Assembly (NCBI RefSeq): GCF_036227605.1
Contig: NZ_CP109487.1
Coordinates: 8,667,001 to 8,731,000 of the forward strand
Source of the DNA: Streptomyces sp. NBC_01439
Lineage (GTDB): Bacteria; Actinomycetota; Actinomycetes; Streptomycetales; Streptomycetaceae
Reading direction: 5' to 3'
Length of the DNA: 64,000 nucleotides
The notes beneath the pieces are model-generated. The model saw only the letters and a list, made by a program, of their open reading frames with translations. It was not told the DNA's origin and did no database searches. Positions 36,630-44,715 of the stretch are shown piece by piece; positions within the stretch are counted from its first letter, which is position 1; every line of letters starts with the position of its first letter. The translations under genes and the position numbers were made by a program.

Positions 36630-37217
36630 ATGGATGCTTTCGGACTCTTGGCTCATCCGGTGCGGTTGCGCGTGGTTCATGCGATGTGCGGAGGCAGGGA
36701 GCTGACCACCGGCGAGCTGTGCGACCGCATTCGGGACGTCTCGAAGGCCACGGTCTACCGGCACGTCGACCTCCTCGCAGCCGGCGGGCTCCTCGAAGTC
36801 GCCGGGGAGCGACGCGTGCGCGGCGCGGTCGAGCGCCGCTACCGGCTGCGCCGCGACCGCGCCGGGATCAATGAGGAGGTCGTGGCTTCGCTCTCGCCGG
36901 ACGACCACCGCAGCGCGTTCGCCGCCGCTCTGGCGGTCCTGGCGGCCGAATTCACCGGGTATCTCGACCGCGACACCGCCGACCCGGTGGCCGACTCGGT
37001 CGGCTACCGGCAGCACGCGGTCTGGCTCAGCCCCGGGGAACTGCGCGGGATGATCGACGGGATGCGGAAGGCGATCGCCCCCCACCTGGCCAACGAGCCG
37101 TCACCCGTCCGCACGCAGTACCTGATCAGCCCGATCCTCTTCCCCGTGGAAGCGCCGCCGGCCGGGACCGGCGCCGACGGCACTGCCGCGGAAGGACCGG
37201 AGCCCGGAACCCTGTAG
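36630..37217 (+). CDS. ArsR-like winged-helix transcriptional regulator
   Basis: A 195-residue regulator. The N-terminal winged HTH (residues about 2-70) contains AHPVRLRVVHAM, then TTGELCDRI and SKATVYRHVDLL as recognition helix. The C-terminal 120 residues form a helical ligand or dimer domain, as in PF12840-type repressors. No Cys metal site is visible, so a small organic ligand is more likely. It is divergent from the hydrolase and probably autoregulated through the 36585-36601 operator. Confidence 0.82.
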   Translation: MDAFGLLAHPVRLRVVHAMCGGRELTTGELCDRIRDVSKATVYRHVDLLAAGGLLEVAGERRVRGAVERRYRLRRDRAGINEEVVASLSPDDHRSAFAAALAVLAAEFTGYLDRDTADPVADSVGYRQHAVWLSPGELRGMIDGMRKAIAPHLANEPSPVRTQYLISPILFPVEAPPAGTGADGTAAEGPEPGTL

Positions 37218-37419
37218 CCGAGTCGCCGTGCCGCGTCGCCCACCGCGTTCATGTCGCCCGCCGCGTTCATTCGTACGGCCGAACTGCGGATGCCGCTCCC
37301 GGCGCGCAGGGGCAGGCTGTGGGGCAACGGGGAGCCGCCACCGTCTGCTCCGACGCAGGTACGGCGTCATCCACCGATCCTCCGGGATCCACGGCTCCCG
37401 ACCCCGTAGGAGGTCAGCC

Positions 37420-38724
37420 ATGCAGGGTGACGAGAGCGCGGGCGAACTCGCGGCACTGCGGGCCAGGGTCGTCGCCCTGGAATCGGAGGCCGCACAGCGG
37501 ACTCCACCGAAGCACCGGATGAAGTCGCTGCTGTCCGCCCTCCTGATCATCATCGGCTGCGTGCTGGCCCCCCTCGGCATCGTCGCGTCCTGGACGTCCA
37601 GCATCGTGGGGAACACCGACCGCTACGTCGCCACGGTCGCCCCCCTCGCTTCCGACCCGGACGTCCAGGCGGCCGCTGCGAACCGGGTCACCGCCGCCCT
37701 GATGGAGCACCTCGACCTCGAAACCCTGCTGGAGGACGTGGCTCCCGACCAACGGCCGCTGCTCCAGAAGGCGCTGGGCAAGCTAGGCAGCTCGCTGGAG
37801 GGTGCGGTCAGCAGCTTCGTGAAGGAGAAGGCCCAGGACGTCATCGCCTCCGATCAGTTCGAGACGATCTGGACCAACGCCAACCGCACGATCCACACCT
37901 CCCTCGTCAAAGCCCTGACCGGCAGCGGCGACGGCGCCGTGGAGATCAAGAACGACGCGGTGACCATCGACCTCGCCCCGGTGATCGAACAGGTGAAGAC
38001 ACGGCTCGTGGACGCCGGCATGGGCGTCGCGGCCAAGATCCCCGAGATCCACACCGACTTCACCGTCGTACAGTCCAATGACATCGGCCGGGTCAAGACA
38101 GGCTTCCGGCTCCTCCAGATCCTCGGTGTGTGGCTGCCGATCATCGCCGTCCTGCTCGTCGCGGCCGGCGTCCTGCTCTCCGCCCACCGGCGCCGCATCC
38201 TGGTCACCGCGGCCCTCGCGGTCGCGTTCTCCGTCGCCGTCCTCGGCCTCGGGCTGACCGTTTTCCGCACCGTCTACCTCAACGCGCTCCCGGACACCGT
38301 CTCCCAGGCCGCGGCCGGCTCCGTCTACGACGCGATGATCCGGCTCCTGCGCACGACGATCCGGATGGTCGTGGTCCTCGGCATCGTGATCGCCCTCGCC
38401 GCCTGGCTTTCCGGCCCCGGCAAGTACGCCACGGCGGCCCGCCAGATCTGGCACTCCGGAATCGTCGCCACACGTGCCACCGCCGACCGGCTGGGTCTGC
38501 GTACTGGCCCGGTCGGCCCGTTCATCCGGCGCCACCGCTCCTGGTTCACCTGGGGCCTGGTCGCCATCGCCGTCATCGTCTACGTCCTGTGGTCCTATCC
38601 CACCGGCTGGGTGGTCGTGGGACTCGCCCTCGCCCTGCTCTTCGCGCTCGCGGTCACGGACTTCCTCGCCGAGGACACGTCCGCCCCCGCCGAGGAGGCG
38701 ACCCCGAGTCCGCACCCGTCATGA
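37420..38724 (+). CDS. Large-loop membrane protein, function unknown
   Basis: A 434-residue protein. A short N-terminal coiled segment (GELAALRARVVALESEA) precedes TM1 (about residues 33-55), then comes an extracytoplasmic domain of about 190 residues (VGNTDRYVATVAPLASDPDVQ start), then four further transmembrane segments. The phrase IVGNTDRYVATVAPLA is common to a family of uncharacterised actinobacterial membrane proteins. A strong GTAGGAGGT ribosome site lies seven bases before the ATG. The 3' end overlaps the convergent exporter gene by six bases. No function is assignable. Confidence 0.78.
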   Translation: MQGDESAGELAALRARVVALESEAAQRTPPKHRMKSLLSALLIIIGCVLAPLGIVASWTSSIVGNTDRYVATVAPLASDPDVQAAAANRVTAALMEHLDLETLLEDVAPDQRPLLQKALGKLGSSLEGAVSSFVKEKAQDVIASDQFETIWTNANRTIHTSLVKALTGSGDGAVEIKNDAVTIDLAPVIEQVKTRLVDAGMGVAAKIPEIHTDFTVVQSNDIGRVKTGFRLLQILGVWLPIIAVLLVAAGVLLSAHRRRILVTAALAVAFSVAVLGLGLTVFRTVYLNALPDTVSQAAAGSVYDAMIRLLRTTIRMVVVLGIVIALAAWLSGPGKYATAARQIWHSGIVATRATADRLGLRTGPVGPFIRRHRSWFTWGLVAIAVIVYVLWSYPTGWVVVGLALALLFALAVTDFLAEDTSAPAEEATPSPHPS

Positions 38725-40365
38725 CGGGGCGTCGGCCGGGCCGCGCGCGGCGGCGGGCTGGGCCGCCGGGATGCGCTGGGTGAAGAAGAGGGCGAGCAGG
38801 GCCGCCAGGGCGAGGAGGGCGAGCGCGGCCCGCAGTCCCTCGATCCGCGCCTCCTCGTTCGCGTCGAGCGCCGCCTGGGCCACCACCGGGTCGGTGCCCG
38901 CCGCTTCGAGGGCTTCACCGAGCTGCTCGTCCGACAGGAACGGGGCACTGCCGGCGAGGGCGGTGTGCGCCTGGGCCTTCACGTCGGCCGGGACTGCCGG
39001 ATTCTGCTCGATGCTGGTGAGGAACGAACTCGTCAGCACGGCGATCATGATCGACCCGGCGAGGGCGGTGCCGATCGAGGCGCCGAGGTTGGTGACGGTG
39101 TTCTGGATGCCGCCGACCTCGGCGCTCTTCTCGTCCGGTACGGCCGACACGGTGACGGCTCCGAGCTGTGAGGCGAGCAGCCCGATCCCGAGCCCGATGA
39201 GCAGCATCGGCACGGTGACGACCCCCGCGCCGGAATCCGGGGTGAGGGCGGCCATGAGGATGACGGCGCCGGCGAACATCGCCAGGATCCCCCACCGCAC
39301 GACGCGCCGAGGCGAGGCCTTCGGGCTGAACTTGGGGACCCCGATCGCGGCGGCCAGCAGCGTGATGGAGAGCGGAAGGATCAGCGCGCCCGTGTGGAGG
39401 GCGGACAGGCCGAGCGCCACCGACAGGTAGAGCGGGACGACGAAGAACACGCCCATCTGCACGAGGTACTGGAAGAGGAACATCGTCAGCCCGCCGGAGA
39501 GCTGGCGGTTCTTCAGCAGCTCCGGGTCGACGAGCGGCTCGCCGCCCCGCGACACCAGGCGCGCTTCCCAACGGAAGAACAGCCAGACCAGCATCAGCCC
39601 GGCCAGCACCAGCCAGACGACGGGGGAGACGCCGAACCACGAGGGGCCCTGGGCCTTGGGCCGGAACCAGCCCCATTCGCTGGTCCGCAGGATGCCGAAG
39701 ACGAACAGCCCGATGCCCGCCGCGGACAGCACCGCACCGAACACGTCGATCCGCGGCCGGTGCTCGGGGGGCGCGTCGGCGATCCGACGGGCCAGCAGCA
39801 GGATGACGAGGACCATCACGACCTCCCCGGCGAACACCCAGCGCCAGGAGAAGAAGGTGGTCGCGAATCCACCGATGAGCGGTCCCACGGCGATCGCCAC
39901 CGCTGCCGCCGCCGCGACCAGGCCGTAGGCGGCGGGCCGTTGGGCCTTGTCGAAGTTCGAGGCGACGAGCGCCACGATCGCCGGCAGGATCAGCGCCGCT
40001 CCCACACCCTCCAGGAACGACCAGCCCAACAGCAGGACCGTGAGGTTCGGGGCGAGCGAGGTCGTCAGGGACCCGAGTCCGTAGATCACGCAGCCGATCA
40101 TGAACGCCCGCTTGCGGCCGATGAGCGCGCCGACCTTGCCACCGCTGATCATGAGCATCGCCATCACCAGCGTGTAGGCCGTGATCGCGCCCTGCATACC
40201 GCTCACCGTGGTGCCGACGTCCTCCGCCACCGTGGCGATCGAGACGTTCATCACCGAGCTGTCCAGGGCCATCAGGAACTGCCCGGCCGCGAGGGTCAGC
40301 AGGATGAGCTTCGTGTTACCCGCGTTCCCCGCCGTCCCGGCCGGGTCCGCCTGCGCCGCTGTCAT
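38719..40365 (-). CDS. MFS transporter, DHA2 (14-TMS drug/H+ antiporter) family
   Basis: A 548-residue exporter. It has FLMALDSSVMNVSIATVAEDVG in TM1 (motif D1), the loop GGKVGALIGRKRAFMIG (motif A), LEGVGAALILPAIVALV and LIGGFATTFFSWRWVF (motif C region). The C-terminus has an extra extracytoplasmic helix region before the last transmembrane segment. ATG 40365 begins MTAAQADP. Such pumps export antibiotics, dyes or biocides, and none is indicated here. No regulator is adjacent. Confidence 0.88.
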   Translation of the reverse strand: MTAAQADPAGTAGNAGNTKLILLTLAAGQFLMALDSSVMNVSIATVAEDVGTTVSGMQGAITAYTLVMAMLMISGGKVGALIGRKRAFMIGCVIYGLGSLTTSLAPNLTVLLLGWSFLEGVGAALILPAIVALVASNFDKAQRPAAYGLVAAAAAVAIAVGPLIGGFATTFFSWRWVFAGEVVMVLVILLLARRIADAPPEHRPRIDVFGAVLSAAGIGLFVFGILRTSEWGWFRPKAQGPSWFGVSPVVWLVLAGLMLVWLFFRWEARLVSRGGEPLVDPELLKNRQLSGGLTMFLFQYLVQMGVFFVVPLYLSVALGLSALHTGALILPLSITLLAAAIGVPKFSPKASPRRVVRWGILAMFAGAVILMAALTPDSGAGVVTVPMLLIGLGIGLLASQLGAVTVSAVPDEKSAEVGGIQNTVTNLGASIGTALAGSIMIAVLTSSFLTSIEQNPAVPADVKAQAHTALAGSAPFLSDEQLGEALEAAGTDPVVAQAALDANEEARIEGLRAALALLALAALLALFFTQRIPAAQPAAARGPADAPS

Positions 40366-40452
40366 GCGCGCAGAGTGCCACGGCCGCGGGAGGCGGCCGG
40401 GCACCCCGCCCGCCGTGTCAGCCGACTGGCCGAAGCGCCGGCCCGGTCCGGC

Positions 40453-41892
40453 TCAGGCCGCGACGGCGGTCACCCGCCCGGACGCGATGGCGTCCACCAG
40501 ACGCTGGTGATCGCGCTCGTTGAGGTCGGCGTAGCTCTCCGCGAACCGCACGAGCGCCTGGTCGAACGCACCGCTACGGCCCAGGTACGCCGCGATGGCG
40601 ATCCGGTCGCCGGACCGGGCGTGCGCCCGCGCGAGCGTCACGCCGCACAAACCGGCGAAGACCCGCATGCCGCGCGGCACCATCCGGGCGGGTTCGGCGA
40701 TTCCCTTCCAGTCGCGCAGCTGACGTACGTAGAAACTCCGTTCGAGGCCGTCGAGCCCGTGCGTCTGCTGCCAGCCGAGGAAGATGTCGCTCGCGGCCTG
40801 CATCAGCCGCTGGCCGGCCACGACCCGCTCGCCCCCGGTGGCGTACTCGCTGGGACCCGCGTACGCGGCGAGCACCGAGTCACCGGCCTCCTTGGCCTGC
40901 AGGATCAGCGGGTCGTCGCCGTCGCGGCCCAGCAGCAGGACGATCCAGCAGCGCGTGCCGACGCTGCCGACGCCCACCACCTTGCGGGCCATGTCGACGA
41001 TCGAGTACTGCTGCAGCAAGTGCTTGCGGTCCGACTGGAGACTGAGCTTGTACCGTCCGACGACCTCCCGGATCTGCTCCTCGACCGAATCCTGCTCCTG
41101 ACCCGGCAGCAGTTCGGACGCCGGTGTAATCAGCTGCGGTACGGCGGCGAAACGGCGCCGGCCGTCGACCACCTCGGTCAGCTTCTCGAACGCCTGCAGG
41201 CTGTCGCGCCCGCGCGCCTTGCTCAGTGCCTCGGACACGTTCTTGCGGCCGCGGGTGTGGAGCGAGCCCTCCGCCATCGCCTGGAGGTGAGTCTCGTCCA
41301 CCCGCGCGTACCAGACGTCGAGGGTGCGCATCCCGGCGAAGGCGCGCATCTGCTCGCGGTAGCTGCGCACCGCCGACGTCACGATCGACGCGCGCTCGCT
41401 GTCGGAGAAGCCGTTCTCGCGCCCCGCGATGACCAGGCTGGTCGCCAGCCGCTTGACGTCCCACTCCCAGGGCCCGGGCAGCGTCTCGTCGAAGTCGTTG
41501 ATGTCGAACAGCAGGTTCCGTTCCGGGGAGCCGAGCAGCCGGAAGTTCAGCATGTGCGCGTCGCCGCACAACTGGGCCCGGATACCCGAGTCGGGTGTGC
41601 CGGCCAGGTCACCGGCCATGATCGCGGCGGCACCACGGTAGAAACGGAACGGCGATTCCGCCATCCGGCCGTAGCGGATCGGCACCAGCTCCTGCAGCCG
41701 GGTGGCGGACTGGCGCTCGATGACGTCCATCGGGTCCGCCCGGTCGGGAGCCGGCTCGAAGTCCCCGTGGGCGGATCGCGGGGTCGCCGCCCGGGCGGCC
41801 CGGCCGTTCACGGCACGGTCCTTGGCCGAGAGCCCGGGACCGCCGTCCGTCGCGGTCGGGGCCGCGGTCGCCGTCGTGTCGCGCATCGTCAT
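40453..41892 (-). CDS. DUF2252 family protein (second copy)
   Basis: A 479-residue paralog of the 8341-9681 gene. It shares the blocks IRYGRM, QLCGDAHMLNFRL, DINDFDETLPGPWEWDVKRL, KVVGVGSVGTRCWIVLLLGRD and GVTLARAHARSGD. It has a longer disordered N-terminus. The Asp-rich motifs are intact, so both copies should be functional if the family is enzymatic. ATG 41892 follows GGGAGG by seven bases. It is read in the same direction as the BrkB gene upstream, 85 bases away. Confidence 0.85.
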   Translation of the reverse strand: MTMRDTTATAAPTATDGGPGLSAKDRAVNGRAARAATPRSAHGDFEPAPDRADPMDVIERQSATRLQELVPIRYGRMAESPFRFYRGAAAIMAGDLAGTPDSGIRAQLCGDAHMLNFRLLGSPERNLLFDINDFDETLPGPWEWDVKRLATSLVIAGRENGFSDSERASIVTSAVRSYREQMRAFAGMRTLDVWYARVDETHLQAMAEGSLHTRGRKNVSEALSKARGRDSLQAFEKLTEVVDGRRRFAAVPQLITPASELLPGQEQDSVEEQIREVVGRYKLSLQSDRKHLLQQYSIVDMARKVVGVGSVGTRCWIVLLLGRDGDDPLILQAKEAGDSVLAAYAGPSEYATGGERVVAGQRLMQAASDIFLGWQQTHGLDGLERSFYVRQLRDWKGIAEPARMVPRGMRVFAGLCGVTLARAHARSGDRIAIAAYLGRSGAFDQALVRFAESYADLNERDHQRLVDAIASGRVTAVAA

Positions 41893-41977
41893 CGTCGGAC
41901 CTCCCGGCCACCAGGACCCCTGCCCCCAGCATGGCACCCACCCGACACCGCTGCCCCGCGGGCGCCCGTACGGTCCC

Positions 41978-42874
41978 TCAGGGACTCTCCTGCCGCAGGC
42001 CGCTCGGCGCCGGGCTGCCCAGCCGCCGGGCCATGTAAGGCTCCTGCGCGAGCGCGGCGCCCAGGGTGATGCCGATGGCGACCGCCACGCAGAGCACGAT
42101 CAGCCACGACAGGATGACGAACACCGAGCCGGTCGACCCGTAGGTGGCGAGCGCCCGGTTGAGGGCGTTCGGCATGTAGAAGCGCGCGCCCAGCGACAGC
42201 GCGGTCACGGCGGCGGCCGTGATGAGCGCGCCGGGCAGCAGCGGGGGCCAGCGGATCACCCCGCCCAGCAGCAGGTGCTGGCTCCACCACCACGCCACCG
42301 TCTGGAGGAGGAGCGTGAGGGGGATCCCGAGCCACAGGCCGAGTCCGAAGCCGTCACGGACCGGCCCCTGGAAGATCAGCAGGACCATCCAGGCGAGGAT
42401 CCAGGCGAACCAGCGCCAGATCGCGACCCGTGTCCCGCCCCGCGGGATCTGCCAGGCACGCTTGCACAGCCGTTGCATGGCACGGCTCACCGCGGTCGCC
42501 GACAGCAGCACGATCACGGCGCCGACCGCGCCCACGGCGTTGCGGATGTCCTTCTCGCCGGAGCCGTCGAACACGGCGCTCAGCTGATCGCTCGCCTGCC
42601 CGGTGAGCCCGAACATCGTGCGGACGGAGGAGACCAACTGGTCGCGCACCCCCTCCGGGGCGAACGAGGCGACGACGAAGAGCAGGGGCACGGCCGTCAG
42701 GAAGCACTGGGCGGCCAGCCGGGTGGCGGAGTCGAAGATGTTCACGCCGACCATGCGCTCCGTGACATGGGTGATCACGGGAAACCGGGTCTCGGCCCGC
42801 GCCTGCGTCCGTTTGGCGGCCGCGGCGAGCTCCCGGGAGCGCTCGCGCCACCGTGCCTTGCGCTCCGACCACAT
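41978..42874 (-). CDS. YihY/BrkB family inner-membrane protein
   Basis: A 298-residue protein with about six transmembrane segments. Recognisable blocks are the helix AAQCFLTAVPLLFVVASFAP, the KRAWQIPRGGTRVAIWRWFAWILAW region and GSVFVILSWLIVLCVAVAIGITLGAAL. Family members are polytopic envelope proteins with proposed transport or ribonuclease-BN roles that are not settled. ATG 42874 overlaps the stop of a 17-codon upstream reading frame as TGATG. No independent Shine-Dalgarno is evident for this ATG. Confidence 0.82.
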   Translation of the reverse strand: MWSERKARWRERSRELAAAAKRTQARAETRFPVITHVTERMVGVNIFDSATRLAAQCFLTAVPLLFVVASFAPEGVRDQLVSSVRTMFGLTGQASDQLSAVFDGSGEKDIRNAVGAVGAVIVLLSATAVSRAMQRLCKRAWQIPRGGTRVAIWRWFAWILAWMVLLIFQGPVRDGFGLGLWLGIPLTLLLQTVAWWWSQHLLLGGVIRWPPLLPGALITAAAVTALSLGARFYMPNALNRALATYGSTGSVFVILSWLIVLCVAVAIGITLGAALAQEPYMARRLGSPAPSGLRQESP

Positions 42875-42927
42875 CAGCGGCCCGCAGCGGCGTGCGGCAC
42901 GGACGGCGGCTGCCGGGTCGTCGTCAT
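42874..42927 (-). CDS. Candidate 17-residue leader peptide coupled to BrkB
   Basis: ATG 42927 has an AGGAGG ribosome site at good spacing and reads MTTTRQPPSVPHAAAGR. It then stops with TGA overlapping the BrkB ATG. The BrkB start itself lacks such a site, so ribosomes probably reach it by coupling. Alternatively, a one-base sequence error may separate the true BrkB N-terminus from its body. Confidence 0.4.
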   Translation of the reverse strand: MTTTRQPPSVPHAAAGR

Positions 42928-43027
42928 GGCGGGCCTCCTTCTTCTTGGTCCAGGTTGGTGGAGGCGGACCGGGGCGGCATCTCGATGGGCAAAAGGTGTC
43001 GGAGCGCGCTGCGGTGCGTAGTGTCGT

Positions 43028-43702
43028 ATGTCGTCGCACGATTGGGGCGCCATGGTCCTCGACCTCATGCTCATCGCGTTGGCCATCGCCCTCTACCCGC
43101 TGCCCATGATGGCGTTCATCCTCGTGGTGTCCTCGCCCAGAGGCGTGTGGAAGGGGCTGGCCTTCATCCTGGCGTGGCTGGCCAACCTCATCGCGGTGAT
43201 CGCGATCGTGCTGGCGCTGACCGGCGGCCAGCCTCCGTCGCCCCGCTCCCCGCCCGGAGTCGCGGCGCTCGCGCTCAAGCTGGCCATCGGGGTGGGACTG
43301 GTGTTCTACGGGGTGCGCCGCTACCGCCGCAGGAAGGGGAAGGCCGCCCGGGACGCCGCCCCGAAGCCCTCCCATGTGGACGTCGGCTCGGTGTGGGCCG
43401 CGGCGGGCCTGGCCGTACTCATCCAGCCGTGGGGCATGGTCGCGGCGGGTGCGACGACGGTGATCGAAGCCGACACCTCGCACGCGACGACCTTCATCGC
43501 ACTGTTCGGCTTCTGCCTGCTCGCCAGCTCCAGCCTGCTGGCCGCGGAGCTCTACATGGTGTTCGCCCCGGAGGCCGCCCAGGCCCGGCTGCTGCGGATG
43601 CGCGCGTGGATGGAGGGCCACAAGGACGAGGCCATCGTGTTCGTGTGCCTGCTGCTCGGCCTGTGGCTGACGGCTCAGAGCATCTACGAGCTGACCGGCT
43701 GA
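43028..43702 (+). CDS. GAP family (SfLAP, sulfolipid-1-addressing-like) membrane protein
   Basis: A 224-residue protein with about six transmembrane segments. It has the family opening LDLMLIALAIALYPLPMMAFILVVSSPRG and the central basic loop YGVRRYRRRKGKAARD. Relatives include the mycobacterial sulfolipid-addressing and GPL-addressing proteins that move lipids. ATG 43028 is the first start; ATG 43052 with GGGG five bases upstream is equally plausible. The stop codon lies inside an 8-bp tandem repeat. It is divergent from BrkB and its leader. Confidence 0.8.
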   Translation: MSSHDWGAMVLDLMLIALAIALYPLPMMAFILVVSSPRGVWKGLAFILAWLANLIAVIAIVLALTGGQPPSPRSPPGVAALALKLAIGVGLVFYGVRRYRRRKGKAARDAAPKPSHVDVGSVWAAAGLAVLIQPWGMVAAGATTVIEADTSHATTFIALFGFCLLASSSLLAAELYMVFAPEAAQARLLRMRAWMEGHKDEAIVFVCLLLGLWLTAQSIYELTG

Positions 43703-43746
43703 CCGGCTGACCGGCTGACCGGCTGACCGGCTGACCGGCTGACCGG
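43691..43746 (+). repeat. Seven tandem copies of the 8-mer CTGACCGG
   Basis: Seven exact copies run from 43691 to 43746. The GAP gene's last codons (Leu-Thr-Gly-stop) are the first one and a half units, and the rest is untranslated. A period of eight is not a multiple of three, but copy-number change downstream of the stop would leave the protein intact. Confidence 0.95.
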
Positions 43747-43850
43747 TCGGCGGGACCGGACGGTGGTGCGCGGGAGCGGCCAGACGTGCGGGGGAGCGGG
43801 CAGCGTGCTGGAATGAAAAGACCTTTCCCCCCTCTCCGACAGGAGCTGCC

Positions 43851-44324
43851 ATGAGCAGCGAGACCGAGCCGCGAGCCGATTTCGGCGACATCGACGAACT
43901 CGGCCCGGTCGACTACATCGTGGTCGAGTTCCCGGGCAACCGTATGACGGGCGAGGGGCTCCCGATCCTCGTCGACCTCGTCGACCGGGGCATCATCCGC
44001 ATCTTCGACTTCGCCTTCATCCGCAAGGAAGAGGACGGCGCGGTGACCGCGCTGGAGCTCCAGGACCTCGGTGGCGAGGTCGACCTCACCGTGTTCGAAG
44101 GAGCGTCGTCCGGCCTGCTCGACGGCGAAGACATCCAGGAGGCCGCCGCCGCCCTGGAACCCGGGAGCTCGGCCGGGGTCATCGTGTACGAGAACACCTG
44201 GGCGGCGCCCTTCGCCCGTGCCCTGCGGCGCGGCGGAGCACAGCTCGTGGCCGCCGGACGGATTCCCGTGCAGGCCCTGCTGGCGTCGCTGGACGCCCTG
44301 GAGGAACCGCCCGCCGGAGAGTGA
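43851..44324 (+). CDS. DUF6325 family protein
   Basis: A 157-residue acidic cytoplasmic protein. It begins with the family phrase LGPVDYIVVEFPGNRMTGEGLPILVDLVDRGIIRIFDFAFI and has a second half AAALEPGSSAGVIVYENTWAAPFARALRRGGAQLVAAGRIP. These are hallmarks of DUF6325, often next to SHOCT proteins and stress-type genes. GACAGGAG lies seven bases before the ATG. The function is unknown. It is followed after 28 bases by the SHOCT gene, probably in one operon. Confidence 0.85.
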   Translation: MSSETEPRADFGDIDELGPVDYIVVEFPGNRMTGEGLPILVDLVDRGIIRIFDFAFIRKEEDGAVTALELQDLGGEVDLTVFEGASSGLLDGEDIQEAAAALEPGSSAGVIVYENTWAAPFARALRRGGAQLVAAGRIPVQALLASLDALEEPPAGE

Positions 44325-44352
44325 AGCCCCCCACAGCCTGGAGATGAGTACC

Positions 44353-44655
44353 ATGCCCGGACTCCTTCGCGGGGTCGCCCGCACCGCCGTTATCGCGGGC
44401 ACCGCCACCGCCGTGTCCAACCGCGTGTCCCGCCGCCAGGGCGGCCGCTGGGCGCAACAGGACGCCCAGCAGCAGGCCCAGATGGAGGCCCAGCAGCAGG
44501 CGGCCGCACCGCCGCCCCCGCCGCCCGCCGCGGCACCGCCCGCCGACGACATGACCGCCAAGATCGAGCAACTGAAGCAGCTCAGCACCCTCAAGGAACA
44601 GGGCGTGCTGACCGAAACGGAGTTCGCCGAGCAGAAGCGCCGACTGCTCGGCTAG
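44353..44655 (+). CDS. SHOCT domain-containing protein
   Basis: A 100-residue protein beginning MPGLLRGVARTAVIAGTATAVSNRVSRRQGG. A Gln/Ala-rich coil (QQDAQQQAQMEAQQQAA) and a Pro run follow, and the C-terminus has the SHOCT motif (IEQLKQLSTLKEQGVLTETEFAEQKRRLL), a short oligomerisation helix pair. ATG 44353 is chosen because GGAG lies nine bases upstream. It is probably a partner of the DUF6325 protein encoded just before. Confidence 0.85.
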   Translation: MPGLLRGVARTAVIAGTATAVSNRVSRRQGGRWAQQDAQQQAQMEAQQQAAAPPPPPPAAAPPADDMTAKIEQLKQLSTLKEQGVLTETEFAEQKRRLLG

Positions 44656-44715
44656 ACGGCCCGGGCGCCGGAGCGTGAGGGGGCGCCGCGTGCAACACCT
44701 GGCGCGCCCGGCGTC

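Noticed and set aside
43681..43750. Possible CRISPR-like array
   Set aside because: The units are only 8 bases, exactly contiguous and without spacers, so it is a simple tandem repeat.
40500..43900. Long open frames opposite the DUF2252, BrkB and exporter genes
   Set aside because: They arise from high GC and lack of stop codons on the complementary strand. Their translations are Arg/Pro/Gly-rich with no domains, and the opposite frames carry clear family motifs.
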